Source: a bacterium (GTDB taxonomy: Bacteria > Zhuqueibacterota > QNDG01 > JAFGCO01). Taken from it: DNA of 64,000 bases. Shown in pieces: positions 47,399 to 57,594 of this stretch (position 1 is its first letter; every line of letters starts with the position of its first letter). The notes under the pieces were generated by a model. That model searched no databases. It was not told the origin of the DNA and worked only from the letters and a program-made list of their open reading frames with translations. Location: the NCBI GenBank assembly GCA_016932575.1, contig JAFGCO010000071.1:62001-126000 (forward strand), written 5' to 3'. A program made the translations under genes and the position numbers.

Positions 47399-48784
47399 AT
47401 GGCTATGTGGATGCACAACTGCCTGTCAGCGCGATGGGCATTTTTTGTATGTGTTATTATCGCCTTTGGTGTGCCGGTTTTGCAGGCTGGCTTCAACGCA
47501 GATATCGCTGCATGGGTTGTGCAGGATCGGAATGCTTTTCAGAATTATGAGCAACTTTCCGATGTGATTGTTCAACCTTCTTTGACACTGACTTATTCAA
47601 GAACCTGGATCAATACCCGTTTGCAGTTGTTCTATGAAGGATCTCTTTCTTTTTTTCAAACCTATTCAGAACGGCAATATCAGACCCACTATGGCGGATT
47701 CGCATTTCAGCAGTATATTGGAGAGACCGGGCCCGTGCTGTCTGCCGGACTGCAAATCGGTCAGCGGGCCAACAGGGATTCATTGTATGCTTATTATGAT
47801 TATTCCCACCAGATTGGATATTTTAATGTAAGAAAACAATGGGGCAATTCGGCGATGTCTTTGCTGGGAATATGGATGCAACGACGGCATTATCAGGAAT
47901 GGCAGTCTTTTAATCAACGGGAAATGCGGATTTTTTTTCAGCAAAGCCTGTTTTTACCTTCGCGAACCACAGTGATTGCACGTATTCAGCTGGGGAATAA
48001 AAAATTTCTGAATTCCAGGGTGAATGAAATCGACTTAGAGGAAAAATTTGAAGAAGAATGGAACGCGCCCGTTAACCGGAGTCAGGGTCAACGCCGAGGC
48101 AACCAAGACGGTACTGATCAGGAAAACAATGACAGCAATGATGATGTGAATACCAACGGCAATGGAAGTGATAGAGGAAATGGAAGCGGAAATGGACAGG
48201 GAAGTCTCAGCCGAGATGCGGGACGTTCGGTATCGTTTATAAATACAACAATTGATACGATCGGAAACCAGGTTCGTTTTGAGATTCCAGGAGAAGAAGT
48301 ATTGCAATGGGTTTTTTCCATTCGAATTGCGCAGTCCATCCATGAAAATACCGGGGTGGCCGTTGAAAGCAAGTGGAGGCGACGGGCGGACGGCCACGGG
48401 CGGTTTTTACTCTATCAGGATTCCGGGTATGAGGAGGATGATCCTCTTTTTGATGATGTGTACAGCTATGAGAGTGATGCTTTATCCGTTGAGGTCACCC
48501 AGAAGTTACCCTGGCGGCTGTTGTTCAGAGGAGGCTGGCGCACTGAAAATAAGTTTTATGACTACCTTGCGCAGGATTTGGAAGGCAATGTGATCGCAGA
48601 CAGTTTATTAAAAGAAGACAACCGTCAACTCTTCTGGGCGACAATTAGCAGGCGGTTTTCAATGGGTGCTGTCAAGCGTGCTGAAATTTCCATATCCTAC
48701 AATTATATTGATAACCAGTCCAATGAACCGTATTCGGATTACAGGGATCAAGTCCTGTTATTTGGATGGAGTTTTGGATTTTAG
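47399..48784 (+). CDS. Outer-membrane barrel-like protein with Asn/Gly-rich insert
   Basis: 461 residues. Signal peptide (about residues 12-30, VCVIIAFGVPVLQAG), then alternating amphipathic strands (PSLTLTYSRTWINTRLQLFYEG, SAGLQIGQRAN, LFGWSFGF as final strand), consistent with a barrel. A low-complexity insert (DGTDQENNDSNDDVNTNGNG and GNGSGNGQGS) lies in the middle, probably an exposed loop. The frame is open from 47249 but overlaps the previous gene; ATG 47399 lies 7 bp after that stop. Likely outer-membrane partner of the TSP3 and BIG2 proteins (inference). Confidence 0.6.
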   Translation: MAMWMHNCLSARWAFFVCVIIAFGVPVLQAGFNADIAAWVVQDRNAFQNYEQLSDVIVQPSLTLTYSRTWINTRLQLFYEGSLSFFQTYSERQYQTHYGGFAFQQYIGETGPVLSAGLQIGQRANRDSLYAYYDYSHQIGYFNVRKQWGNSAMSLLGIWMQRRHYQEWQSFNQREMRIFFQQSLFLPSRTTVIARIQLGNKKFLNSRVNEIDLEEKFEEEWNAPVNRSQGQRRGNQDGTDQENNDSNDDVNTNGNGSDRGNGSGNGQGSLSRDAGRSVSFINTTIDTIGNQVRFEIPGEEVLQWVFSIRIAQSIHENTGVAVESKWRRRADGHGRFLLYQDSGYEEDDPLFDDVYSYESDALSVEVTQKLPWRLLFRGGWRTENKFYDYLAQDLEGNVIADSLLKEDNRQLFWATISRRFSMGAVKRAEISISYNYIDNQSNEPYSDYRDQVLLFGWSFGF

Positions 48785-48807
48785 TCCATGTCGCTTAAAA
48801 TCTTTTC

Positions 48808-48836
48808 TTGACAATATCCTTTTTTCAGATTAATAT
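48808..48836 (+). promoter_or_regulatory. Sigma-70-type promoter before the lipoprotein-like gene
   Basis: TTGACA (48808-48813), 17 bp, TAATAT (48831-48836), about 65 bp upstream of the start codon. Confidence 0.8.
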
Positions 48837-48900
48837 ATTCCATGTTTAAACAGACGCATTGTTCTTGTTATTATTACCCTGTAATCTGGAGGAGGTACAT

Positions 48901-49722
48901 ATGAAAAGAATATCAATCCGATGTATCGTGATCTTTGCAATCGTTATCTCACACCTTTTCATTATTGTCTGCGAAAAAAATCCTTCGGAATCTGAAAATA
49001 CGCCACCTGTCATGCCTCCACAGGAATCGATGATGATCGACCTGTCGAATTTTTCAGTTGGGGGAAATCAGTCTTTGAATAAATCGTCTCTTCCGCAAGC
49101 CAAGACGCACTTTGGCCTGGCTGTACTAACATTGGGCCTGGTCAATATTTCAGTCATGCTGCATCTGACAGTGCCAGTTTACATTTTTGGCCGTGCACTT
49201 CTGGAGAAACCCGAGCTGCAATCTGACGGTAAATTTCACTGGACTTACTCCACTGTCTATCAACTTTTCAATTATGAGGCGGATTTGGCCGGGTGGGTTG
49301 ATGTGTCCGAAACAGAAGTCAATTGGGAGATGTATGTCACGCAAGCAAAGCGCGGACTCGATCATTATCGGTGGTATGACGGCCATTGTAATCTTGATGC
49401 CACAGCAGGAGACTGGACATTTTACGACGCGTCTCAGCCGGATCAGCAAAATCCGGTCATTCAGATTAATTGGCAGATTCAAAGTGAGACTGACCGCTCT
49501 CTGGTATTCGCGAATATTTTTGAAGGCGATGAAAATATTGGTGACCAGCTGATCTATCAGATCGACGGGGATTCCGCCAGGGTGCAGTATTTGGATGCCT
49601 CTGAAGGGACAACCGCAAAAATTGTGTGGAACACGGAGACCATTGCCGGATATATCCAGGCGCCCAACTATAATGAGGGGAAGCCCGGGCGCTGGGATGA
49701 GAATCAGGAGGATATGAATTAA
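48901..49722 (+). CDS. Putative lipoprotein, unknown function
   Basis: 273 residues. The N-terminus ISHLFIIVCEKNPSESEN looks like a lipoprotein signal (Cys near residue 22), though Val at -1 is unusual. The body is a beta-rich globular domain without recognised motifs (VYQLFNYEADLAGWVDV, INWQIQSETDRSLVFANIFEG). GGAGGAGG precedes ATG 48901; the upstream frame from 48859 is not supported. Own sigma-70 promoter; convergent with nqrF. Confidence 0.6.
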   Translation: MKRISIRCIVIFAIVISHLFIIVCEKNPSESENTPPVMPPQESMMIDLSNFSVGGNQSLNKSSLPQAKTHFGLAVLTLGLVNISVMLHLTVPVYIFGRALLEKPELQSDGKFHWTYSTVYQLFNYEADLAGWVDVSETEVNWEMYVTQAKRGLDHYRWYDGHCNLDATAGDWTFYDASQPDQQNPVIQINWQIQSETDRSLVFANIFEGDENIGDQLIYQIDGDSARVQYLDASEGTTAKIVWNTETIAGYIQAPNYNEGKPGRWDENQEDMN

Positions 49723-49735
49723 GAAATTAATCAGT

Positions 49736-49885
49736 TCAGTTTGATTTATATTCCGAGATGCATTTTTTATGACGTCCGCATTGACAGGATTTCTTTTTCC
49801 TGTATCCGGCCTTATGCAATGTTATGCCCATAAATCCAACGGCAATTATGAATGCAGTGAAACTGATAATGATTTGATTCAGCAT
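49736..49885 (-). CDS. Tiny Cys-rich membrane protein after nqrF (possible NqrM-like)
   Basis: 49 residues, too short for usual ORF calling. One membrane helix (IIISFTAFIIAVGFMGITL), then a basic segment with three cysteines (KKKSCQCGRHKKC). AAAGG lies 4 bp before the ATG; 68 bp after the nqrF stop, same strand. NqrM (DUF539), an iron-delivery factor needed for NQR maturation, is likewise a small single-helix protein with four Cys after nqrF; FeoB-associated Cys-rich proteins look similar. Identity is inference. Confidence 0.5.
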   Translation of the reverse strand: MLNQIIISFTAFIIAVGFMGITLHKAGYRKKKSCQCGRHKKCISEYKSN

Positions 49886-49953
49886 TTTACCTTTTATTCT
49901 ATTTGCAGTTTTTGTAATAATTCAGGCTCACAGATTTAAGCTGTGCTTCATGA

Positions 49954-51186
49954 TCAACCAAAATCATCCAGGCATATATTGTCTTCTTCAACTCCGAGAC
50001 TGTCCAGCATGCCTAAAACGGCTGAGTTCATCTGGGGCGGGCCGCATATATAGTATTCACAATCTTCAGGAGCCGGGTGTTCCTTTAAATAAAGATCATA
50101 AAGTACCTGATGGATAAATCCGGTAGGGCCTTTCCAGTGGTCTTCATGCAAAGGTTCTGATAAAGCCAGGTTCCACGAAAAATTCGGATGTTTCTTCTGG
50201 AGGGCATCGAACTCATTCTGATAAAACACCTCCCGCAGGCTTCGGGCGCCGTACCAGAAGCTGATTTTTCGTTTCGAATTCAGCCGATTCAGTTGATCGA
50301 ATATATGCGACCGCATTGGCGCCATACCGGCTCCGCCGCCAATAAAAACCATTTCGGCGTCTGTATCTTTCGCATAAAATTCACCATAAGGTCCTGACAT
50401 AATCACCCGGTCACCAGGCTTCAGATTAAAAATATACGAAGACATTTGACCCGGGGGCGCATTGGGTTTGTCTGAAGGCGGCGTAGCAATCCGGACATTC
50501 AACATGATTATGTCCTTTTCTTCCGGATAGTTGGCCATGGAGTAAGCGCGTGACACCTCATCATGCACCTTGGAGACGTAGCGCCACATTTGCTCTTTTT
50601 CCCAGTCCTCACGATATTCTTCTTCGATATGAAAATCCTTGTACCGCACCACATGAGGCGGCGCCTCAATCTGGATATATCCACCGGCGCGGAAATCAAG
50701 TGATTCGCCGGAGGGCAGCTCCAGAATCAGTTCCTTGATAAATGTTGCCACATTTTTATTGGATTTTACCGTGCATTCCCATTTCCGTGCTTCAAAGACT
50801 TCGGGTGGCAATTCAAGTTTCAGGTCTTCTTTTACAGCAAGCTGGCATGAAAGGCGGTATCCTTCGTGAATCTCTTTCCGGCTCAGTATGGATGTTTCCG
50901 TGGGTAGAGCGGCTCCTCCGCCTGCAACCACTTTACATTTACACTGGCCGCATGTCCCGGCACCACCGCAGGCCGATGCCAGATAAACCTCCTGATCCGC
51001 CAGTGTATTCAGTAATTTATCTCCGATATTCACATGATAGGTATGATCAGGATCATCATTAATGGTAATCGTCACCTCTCCGCTGGGTATTAATTTTGAT
51101 TTCGCCAGAAGAATCAGTATGACCAGAGCGAGTACAATGGCAATGAACATTCCCACGCTAAGCAGAATCAATCCTAAATCAGTCAT
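49954..51186 (-). CDS. nqrF: Na+-translocating NADH:quinone reductase subunit F
   Basis: Electron entry subunit. One N-terminal membrane helix (residues 4-28), a 2Fe-2S ferredoxin domain with Cys73, Cys79, Cys82 and Cys114 ([14 protein letters not shown]), an FAD domain with RAYSMANYP and an NADH-binding domain with [21 protein letters not shown] and [10 protein letters not shown]. 410 residues, complete. AAGGA precedes the ATG, 30 bp after the flippase-like gene. It is separated from nqrE by six unrelated genes. Confidence 0.97.
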   Translation of the reverse strand: MTDLGLILLSVGMFIAIVLALVILILLAKSKLIPSGEVTITINDDPDHTYHVNIGDKLLNTLADQEVYLASACGGAGTCGQCKCKVVAGGGAALPTETSILSRKEIHEGYRLSCQLAVKEDLKLELPPEVFEARKWECTVKSNKNVATFIKELILELPSGESLDFRAGGYIQIEAPPHVVRYKDFHIEEEYREDWEKEQMWRYVSKVHDEVSRAYSMANYPEEKDIIMLNVRIATPPSDKPNAPPGQMSSYIFNLKPGDRVIMSGPYGEFYAKDTDAEMVFIGGGAGMAPMRSHIFDQLNRLNSKRKISFWYGARSLREVFYQNEFDALQKKHPNFSWNLALSEPLHEDHWKGPTGFIHQVLYDLYLKEHPAPEDCEYYICGPPQMNSAVLGMLDSLGVEEDNICLDDFG

Positions 51187-51216
51187 TAAAATCCTTTTTT
51201 TTGTTGTTCAATTGAG

Positions 51217-52134
51217 TTATTTTTTCTTAATTTTGTCCCATAATGTAACCATTAAAAAATTGATAAACACAACAAATAGTATAATGATTCGCTGAGATAA
51301 TAAGAAAGCGGCAATTTTTCCGGCATCAATATTATAATATTTAAGAACACCGGTCCAGCCGGCTTCCACAAAACCCAGACCTCCCGGTGTGATACCTATC
51401 AAATTACCGATCTGTGCGATTGAGGTGCCAAAAAATACCTGGATAAAATTTAAATTAATTTGAAATATGCATAAAAAGATCATATAGCGTATAACCACAC
51501 ATAAGTATTTTGAAAAAGTCAGCAGTGATAAAAATAATTTTTGCTTATTGGATAAAGTGATTGTGATGTCAGGAATCCATTTAATTGTATTTGCCTTTGA
51601 TATACCGGCGATGTAAATAGAGAAATGAATTGCAATGAATACCATGAAAATTAAAAGCGGTACGCAAAGGATCAGATACATTTCAGGGATCGGGCAAAAA
51701 ACGATAATGGGCATTAAAAGTAAAACAGATATAAGCAACAGTATTTCAAGCCCCTTGTCCCATAGAATAGATTTCATTGCTTTTTTTAATGGTATCTTAT
51801 CGCCGATATAAAGAGATTTGACGCCTACATCTCCGATAATCTGACTTATCGTTTGTCCGGAAAATCGAGCGAGCAAGGAGACCTTCAATATAAAGCCGTA
51901 TGTGAAATCAAATACTCCAATATGCCGAATAAGAAGGTGCCAGCGGTAGGAAGCAATAAGGTTTAATCCAAGTGTCAATATCCATATAATAAAAAGATCT
52001 CTCATTTTAAAATGAACGATCGATGTCCACGATTCACGTGTGCCGAGTTCAATTACGATAAACAAAAACAGTGCAAGGCCCAAAATGAATTTTAAAAATT
52101 GGACGAGCTTTTTTTTATCGATTATTTTTTTCAT
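51217..52134 (-). CDS. LPG-synthase-TM/UPF0104 family membrane protein (flippase-like)
   Basis: 305 residues with about eight membrane helices and the family blocks FSGQTISQIIGDVGVKSLY and IGITPGGLGFVEAGWTGVL. Members (AglD-like, MprF core) move or modify lipid-linked groups. The frame opens upstream; ATG 52134 overlaps the sulfotransferase end by 20 bp. The DNA is visibly AT-richer than the nqr genes. Function here probably linked to the neighbouring glycan genes. Confidence 0.8.
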   Translation of the reverse strand: MKKIIDKKKLVQFLKFILGLALFLFIVIELGTRESWTSIVHFKMRDLFIIWILTLGLNLIASYRWHLLIRHIGVFDFTYGFILKVSLLARFSGQTISQIIGDVGVKSLYIGDKIPLKKAMKSILWDKGLEILLLISVLLLMPIIVFCPIPEMYLILCVPLLIFMVFIAIHFSIYIAGISKANTIKWIPDITITLSNKQKLFLSLLTFSKYLCVVIRYMIFLCIFQINLNFIQVFFGTSIAQIGNLIGITPGGLGFVEAGWTGVLKYYNIDAGKIAAFLLSQRIIILFVVFINFLMVTLWDKIKKK

Positions 52135-52984
52135 ATCCAAATTCGGGTGACAGAAGTTTTGAGAGAATCTGATTGGTGTATTCAATATCTGATTCACTGA
52201 AGTGATTTTTCCAGTCACCAATCATGCCTTTACGCGTCTTGAATGAACGTTTATCTTTTTTATTCCCCGGTTTTAACCAGGGTATTTTAAACTTACCATC
52301 AGATTCCATTTTACGCATATTATCTAAAGAAGCATTTTGAATAGCAGTTTGTAATTTATGTTTATCTATATTCGTTTCTCCAATGAGATTAAGAATCTTG
52401 ACTATTACAAGTTCAGGATTTTGTTTTAGATCTTCATAGCGTACAATTAATAACTCATGAAATAGTTCCTTTGCATCCAGCCAACGATTCATAAATACGA
52501 CGATTTTTTTTATTCCGAGTAATGGATCTTTGATGAATTCAGATAAAGGATCTTTATAGATTTTTTCTCGGTATGTCAGATGGTACCAGCTTGATACGAG
52601 AATATCTCGTGGATCCCGTGCAAGAAAGACGATTTTTTTATTGGCATATTTTGATTTATTTATTGATATTTTTTCCGGTTTCCGGGGAAAAGGAACCCAT
52701 GTGGATTGGTCATGTTCAAAGACCACTCCCAAATGACTTTCAAGATAGGAAAAGTCTATGCTGTCAGAATGGATTGAATTAGAGTAATACATAACCAGAA
52801 TCATCCGCAACCAGGTTCTTCCACATTTGGGGTATGATATGATATATGTTTCCGGATTTGAGTAGGTCAGCGTATTTAAAATGTATGTTTTTATATAAAA
52901 TGGTAACAGGCGCCAGTCCGATACGATTTTTAAAAGTTTATCAATACAATTTTTCATGCAGAATGTAATCGGATGTATCGCCAT
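52115..52984 (-). CDS. PAPS-dependent sulfotransferase
   Basis: 289 residues. 5'-phosphosulfate loop SYPKCGRTWLRMIL, 3'-phosphate site FLARDPRDILVSSWYHL, and the late GDWKNHFS motif. It would transfer sulfate from PAPS to a sugar or lipid. AT-rich. ATG 52984 lies 8 bp after the methyltransferase stop; a sulfate importer is 20 kb away, but no PAPS genes are in the window. Confidence 0.92.
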   Translation of the reverse strand: MAIHPITFCMKNCIDKLLKIVSDWRLLPFYIKTYILNTLTYSNPETYIISYPKCGRTWLRMILVMYYSNSIHSDSIDFSYLESHLGVVFEHDQSTWVPFPRKPEKISINKSKYANKKIVFLARDPRDILVSSWYHLTYREKIYKDPLSEFIKDPLLGIKKIVVFMNRWLDAKELFHELLIVRYEDLKQNPELVIVKILNLIGETNIDKHKLQTAIQNASLDNMRKMESDGKFKIPWLKPGNKKDKRSFKTRKGMIGDWKNHFSESDIEYTNQILSKLLSPEFGYEKNNR

Positions 52985-52992
52985 AATTTATA

Positions 52993-53691
52993 TCAACTTT
53001 TTTCACATATTATTAATTGGTTTGCCATAATGAAACTGAATCCCAAAGTACGAAAAATCTTTTCAAAAAATTTTTCAGCGGGAAATCCAATCGGAGAGAA
53101 CATAAACTTATATTTATCGATCACAGTAAATTGCTGTTGTTCCAATAGACGCTGCAAAGCTTTTAAAGTAAACTCCTGATGGTGTCCCGGTTCTTTTAAA
53201 AGGCCGATTTTTTCGGAAATATGGGCAAGCAGAGGATTTGGTGTCGTTATGATGAAAAGCCCTCCCGGTATAAGTATGTCACGCACATTATGAATAAACC
53301 CGGATGCATTCGGTACATGTTCGATAACAGCAGTCGCGATTACGATGGAGACAGAATCAGGTCGGATCGGACAGCGCAAGGCATCCCCCTGCACCTTATT
53401 TATATGTATTGAAGGATTGCTGGACAGCAGATCAAAGCAGTAATCTAATCCGATATACAAATAGTCACCATTTAATCGACTGGATAATTGGCTGAGCATC
53501 AAGGCATCGGCTGTACCAATATCCAAAATTGATCCTGTTTTTGAATGCCTGTATTTATTGATCATTTGAACGACTTCATCCGTTCTTCTTCTCAGGCGAT
53601 ATTTCAGTGCGGTGTTGGTCTGTCGTCCGATATAATAAGAGATATCATACACACCCTTCGGATATGCTGGCTTTGAATTTTTATTGGACAT
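52993..53691 (-). CDS. Class I SAM-dependent methyltransferase
   Basis: 232 residues. SAM motif I ILDIGTADALMLSQL, acidic loop IGLDYCFDLL, motif IVIATAVIEHVPNASGFIHNV and LIPGGLFIITTPNP. Methyltransf_11 type; substrate unknown. ATG 53691 is used (TTG 53697 also opens the frame). Between the radical SAM and sulfotransferase genes. Confidence 0.9.
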   Translation of the reverse strand: MSNKNSKPAYPKGVYDISYYIGRQTNTALKYRLRRRTDEVVQMINKYRHSKTGSILDIGTADALMLSQLSSRLNGDYLYIGLDYCFDLLSSNPSIHINKVQGDALRCPIRPDSVSIVIATAVIEHVPNASGFIHNVRDILIPGGLFIITTPNPLLAHISEKIGLLKEPGHHQEFTLKALQRLLEQQQFTVIDKYKFMFSPIGFPAEKFFEKIFRTLGFSFIMANQLIICEKS

Positions 53692-53705
53692 ATTCAATGA
53701 TTTGT

Positions 53706-55121
53706 TTATTTCATTAATATAACTTTTATTCCCGCCCTTAATTTTCTTCTTAATTCACCTAAAGATCGGATTTTTGTTAACCGTTTGAGTATGTACCCCG
53801 GACGGGTGTAAAATTGTTGATAACCGGTGATAAGGAGTTCGTGCAATTCATCCAGTGTAAAGTTTTCATTCCAATGCGGAGGAGTAAAATCCGAAGTCGG
53901 ATTTGATGCGAATTCTCTCCAGTAGTCCCTTATGATTATTCCCTTTTTCAAACCGTCAAAATAAATTTTTGTACCAGGAAAAGGGGTCAGTATGGTCATG
54001 TGAATAAAGTCGGCATCGAGTTTTTTGGTGAAAGCAAATGTTTCCAGTATATCTTCTCTGGTTTCTGTCGGATTCCCAATCATGAAATACGCAAGCGTCA
54101 TGAGACCGTGTTTGCGGGTCATACGAAATGCGTTTTCAATTTGATCGAGATGAATTCCTTTATTCAGGATTTTGAGGATTTTCTCTGTGCCCGCTTCAAC
54201 TCCGTAATGAATGCCACGGCAACCCGCCTTTTTCAGTTTGGTCAGTAACTCGTCGTCTATGGTATCGACACGGGCCCGGATGTCCCATCCGACATCAAGT
54301 TTTCTTCGTACGATTTCATCGCAAATGCCTTTGGCCCGGTCCCGTTTTACCGTGAATGTGTCATCATACATGATAAACTCATGGATTCCCATTCGGGTGC
54401 ATGTTTCCATTTCATCGACAACATTCCCTGTTGAGCGGGCACGGAATAATTTACCCAGCTGTGGCCGGTCGCAAAATGTGCACTGGTAAGGACATCCCCT
54501 GCTTGTCATCATAATTGTAACCGGGGTTCGTCGGGCCAGCAGGGAACTGTATTTATGGTAGGGCGTTAAATGACGGGCCGGGAAAGGCAGCCTGTCAAGA
54601 TCCCGAATAAAATCACGGATACCCGTATTAACCAGATTCCCATCTTGATAAAAAACAAGCCCGGGAATTTTTCGTAACACATTGAAATCATCAATATGAT
54701 CTACTAATTGCAGGAATGTTTCTTCTCCTTCTCCGAGAACGACGTAATCAACCCCGTCCAGTTGAATGGTCTCGTCTGGAAACAGATGGGCATGGGGCCC
54801 GCCCAATACAACCTTGGCATTTTTGTTGATCTTCTTTACAATTTGAATTGTCTTGATCACATCCAGCATTGTGAAGGTCATTGCAGTCAGTCCGACCACA
54901 TCAAAATTTATCTGCATTAAACGGTTTTCGATCTGTGGGTAGGATAATTCTTCCACCTGGCAGTCTAAAACATTAATTTTATAACTGGAATTGGTTTCCA
55001 GATAGCCTGCAAGATACAACAATCCCAGAGGGGGATTGCATCCCCGTTCTTCTTCGATAATTTCAGGATTGTTACCAATGATTTCATTTTCTGAAGGGGG
55101 ATTTATGAGTAATATTTCCAT
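53706..55121 (-). CDS. B12-binding radical SAM protein
   Basis: 471 residues. N-terminal cobalamin-binding-like domain (INPPSENE, LGGPHAHLFPDE, DYVVLGEGEETF), then radical SAM core with the 4Fe-4S cysteines in SRGCPYQCTFCDR and a C-terminal helical part. Such enzymes (class B methylases and P-methylase relatives) act on lipids, sugars or antibiotics. Its place between a glycosyltransferase and a methyltransferase suggests modification of a lipid-linked glycan. Confidence 0.92.
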   Translation of the reverse strand: MEILLINPPSENEIIGNNPEIIEEERGCNPPLGLLYLAGYLETNSSYKINVLDCQVEELSYPQIENRLMQINFDVVGLTAMTFTMLDVIKTIQIVKKINKNAKVVLGGPHAHLFPDETIQLDGVDYVVLGEGEETFLQLVDHIDDFNVLRKIPGLVFYQDGNLVNTGIRDFIRDLDRLPFPARHLTPYHKYSSLLARRTPVTIMMTSRGCPYQCTFCDRPQLGKLFRARSTGNVVDEMETCTRMGIHEFIMYDDTFTVKRDRAKGICDEIVRRKLDVGWDIRARVDTIDDELLTKLKKAGCRGIHYGVEAGTEKILKILNKGIHLDQIENAFRMTRKHGLMTLAYFMIGNPTETREDILETFAFTKKLDADFIHMTILTPFPGTKIYFDGLKKGIIIRDYWREFASNPTSDFTPPHWNENFTLDELHELLITGYQQFYTRPGYILKRLTKIRSLGELRRKLRAGIKVILMK

Positions 55122-55133
55122 AATGATCTTCAG

Positions 55134-56027
55134 TTATTTTCTGTGGCTGTCATAGGTTCGCTGATTGATTAATTCAGCGAGCAATCCGATCATGGCAATT
55201 TGAATTCCGGCCATAACGATAGTAAGGGTACTTGCATCCGCAAATCTGTCCAATACAAATATAGTAAAAGCTCCCCACGCAATGGCAAAAAGAATAATTA
55301 TCCCGCTCAAAGGCAGAAATATTTTTAACGGCGCAAAGTACAGCCCGATTCGAAAAATCAGTTTGATGAAGTTGGCAGTATCCCGAATGGGTCTGATTTT
55401 GGATTTGCCTTTTCTTGCATGGTAGTCGATCGGGTGATACGTGACTTGATAATCGTTCAAATGCATAGCAAGAGTGATCGTGGTAGTAAATGAGAAACCA
55501 TCCGACAAAAAACGTAAAAACGGATCGAGAGCATTGCGCCTGATCACCCGAAGCCCGGAATTAAAATCAGGGATATTGTCTTCCACGATCCAGTCAGATA
55601 ATTTTTTAAGAAACCATTTGGCCATGCTTCGTGCTTTAGGTATTTTTACCTGATGACCGGTTCGGGCACCCACAACCATGTCCTGTTCATGATTCACCAG
55701 ATCTTGAACAAGCATGGGAATGGCGGATGAGGGGTATGTGCCGTCTGCATCTGTGATACAGATAATTTCATAAATTGCCTGGCGTATTCCGGTTTTTAGG
55801 GAAGCACCATAGCCGAGATTACGTTTATGCCGGATTACTTTCACTTTATACGATTCAGCAATGGTATGTGTATCATCTGTGGAGCCATCATCAACAACGA
55901 TGATTTCCCACCGGTTTGGCTGAGCCATATTCTTTAATTTTTCCAGTGTGATACCAATTCCCTTACTCTCATTATAAGCCGGCACAATAATGGACACTTC
56001 GGGTACTTTTTTTGATGAAATTGCCAT
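55134..56027 (-). CDS. Family 2 glycosyltransferase (polyprenyl-phosphate type)
   Basis: 297 residues. GT-A fold with VSIIVPAYNESKGIG, DDGSTDDTH and DADGTYPSSAI; two C-terminal membrane helices (LKIFLPLSGIIILFAIAWG and a second ending LLAELINQRTYD) as in DPM1/ArnC-like enzymes that load a polyprenyl phosphate. ATG 56027 with GGAGAA ahead is preferred over ATG 56048 or 56087, which lie inside the neighbour. Starts right after the upstream stop (TGATATG). Confidence 0.9.
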   Translation of the reverse strand: MAISSKKVPEVSIIVPAYNESKGIGITLEKLKNMAQPNRWEIIVVDDGSTDDTHTIAESYKVKVIRHKRNLGYGASLKTGIRQAIYEIICITDADGTYPSSAIPMLVQDLVNHEQDMVVGARTGHQVKIPKARSMAKWFLKKLSDWIVEDNIPDFNSGLRVIRRNALDPFLRFLSDGFSFTTTITLAMHLNDYQVTYHPIDYHARKGKSKIRPIRDTANFIKLIFRIGLYFAPLKIFLPLSGIIILFAIAWGAFTIFVLDRFADASTLTIVMAGIQIAMIGLLAELINQRTYDSHRK

Positions 56028-56028
56028 A

Positions 56029-57594
56029 TCACTGTTTCTCCTGTTCATCAGAAGATAATTTTTTGTTCTGGAGTAAAATCCATTCATTCTGTATATTCAT
56101 GACCTCAAAGGATTCAAAGTAATCCTTATCTTTCATCGGTATCAGGCCGCGGATTAAAATATAATCCACATTGATATATTGCCCCTGATAATTGTAATAA
56201 TACCAGAGCCATTCCTGATAATACGGCAATCTGTCTGGTCCTGCTTTTCGGCCTACGGCCCAGGGTGTTGGAAATTCGACAAACCGGTTTGTGGCGATCC
56301 CGTTATTCCATATCATAAAATAATTTGGCATATGCATATAAACCGGCTGACCCCGAAAAAGACTTTGATACATCATCCCTGCAAGCACTTTATCCTGTGT
56401 GTGCTCCGGAAACAGATCCGGTGTAAAATCACGGTTCTGTTTTTGAAAATCAGTAAAATAGTCAATCCATAAAAAGAAATGAATCAATAGGGCAATACCA
56501 AAAAGAACAGGTCGTAATTTTATTTTTCGGTTTGAAGCCATGAGCGAACCGAATAATATCAGCCCAAGGAAAACGAAAACAGAAAAACGATAGTAGGAGT
56601 ATAATAGCATGCCTTTGATGGAAGAAATAAAAATATAGACCAGAAGAGCAAATGCCAGGAATGAAACCACAAATCGAAATTCCGGTTTCCGTGAATTTTC
56701 TTTTATGCATGCAATGGGCCGGTTCAGAAAATTAAATGCAGCGGTCAGGATGAAAACCGAGAACATGGCGCCAATCCATTTTCCCTGAGATCCGCCATGG
56801 AGGAATGAATGATCCCAGTGAAACAAACCAAGGCGCCTCGGAAATGTGGGAAGATAATCATGTGTATAATACTGAATCAACCGGGCCAATACACCTTCAT
56901 CACTGCCCGATTCTGTGATACGAAGGGACAGCCATTTCAAAACGACAATCAGAATAGGAATAAAAATGAGTCCACTGAATATCAGTTGTCTGGGTTTTTT
57001 GAAATGAAAAATAACCGTCTGTAAAACAAATAATGCTACAGCAAAAAATGTGATCAGACCATGTACATGAAAAAGAAGGACGAAGAATAAACTTAAAATG
57101 ATTCCATCTTTGAAACCGGGTTTCATAATAAAATCATATTGCTTTGCCATCAATAGCAGCAGTAAAGGGATACCGAGCATGTAATCTGTGAATCCCCAGC
57201 ATACATTATAATTATATAAAAAGATGAATGCCAGTAATGTAAACCAGATGTTGCCTTTAAATTTTCGAATTAGAATATACGTGCTCGCTGGAAGTAAAAG
57301 TACATAAAGCGTATAAAAGACCTTGTTCGCAATTTCTGCGGTCGGGAATCCTTTAAAACTGCAAAAAAGCAGATGTGCAACGTTGGGCTGAAACAGAATG
57401 TTCCTCAGTACAAAAAATTCGTTGAAGGCATTGTCAGGCTGATCGAAATTTTTAAAGATGTGGGCACATGCCAAATGCATGGGCAGATCGATGAATGGGA
57501 AGAGCCGAATGATCCAAATCATCAGCACATGCAGAGCAATGCCCACACTGAATAAAACGAAAAACGCTTTATAATTTCCTTCAGAATATTTCAT
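56029..57594 (-). CDS. Large multi-helix membrane protein, probable GT-C glycosyltransferase
   Basis: 521 residues with about ten membrane helices. An early acidic loop ([14 protein letters not shown]) after helix 1 resembles the catalytic loop of GT-C (family 39-like) enzymes, which use polyprenyl-linked sugar donors; a soluble C-terminal domain follows. Its ATG overlaps the nqrE stop (ATGA), so translation is coupled to NQR. The GT-C call is from topology and loop, not from a clear family match. Confidence 0.65.
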   Translation of the reverse strand: MKYSEGNYKAFFVLFSVGIALHVLMIWIIRLFPFIDLPMHLACAHIFKNFDQPDNAFNEFFVLRNILFQPNVAHLLFCSFKGFPTAEIANKVFYTLYVLLLPASTYILIRKFKGNIWFTLLAFIFLYNYNVCWGFTDYMLGIPLLLLLMAKQYDFIMKPGFKDGIILSLFFVLLFHVHGLITFFAVALFVLQTVIFHFKKPRQLIFSGLIFIPILIVVLKWLSLRITESGSDEGVLARLIQYYTHDYLPTFPRRLGLFHWDHSFLHGGSQGKWIGAMFSVFILTAAFNFLNRPIACIKENSRKPEFRFVVSFLAFALLVYIFISSIKGMLLYSYYRFSVFVFLGLILFGSLMASNRKIKLRPVLFGIALLIHFFLWIDYFTDFQKQNRDFTPDLFPEHTQDKVLAGMMYQSLFRGQPVYMHMPNYFMIWNNGIATNRFVEFPTPWAVGRKAGPDRLPYYQEWLWYYYNYQGQYINVDYILIRGLIPMKDKDYFESFEVMNIQNEWILLQNKKLSSDEQEKQ

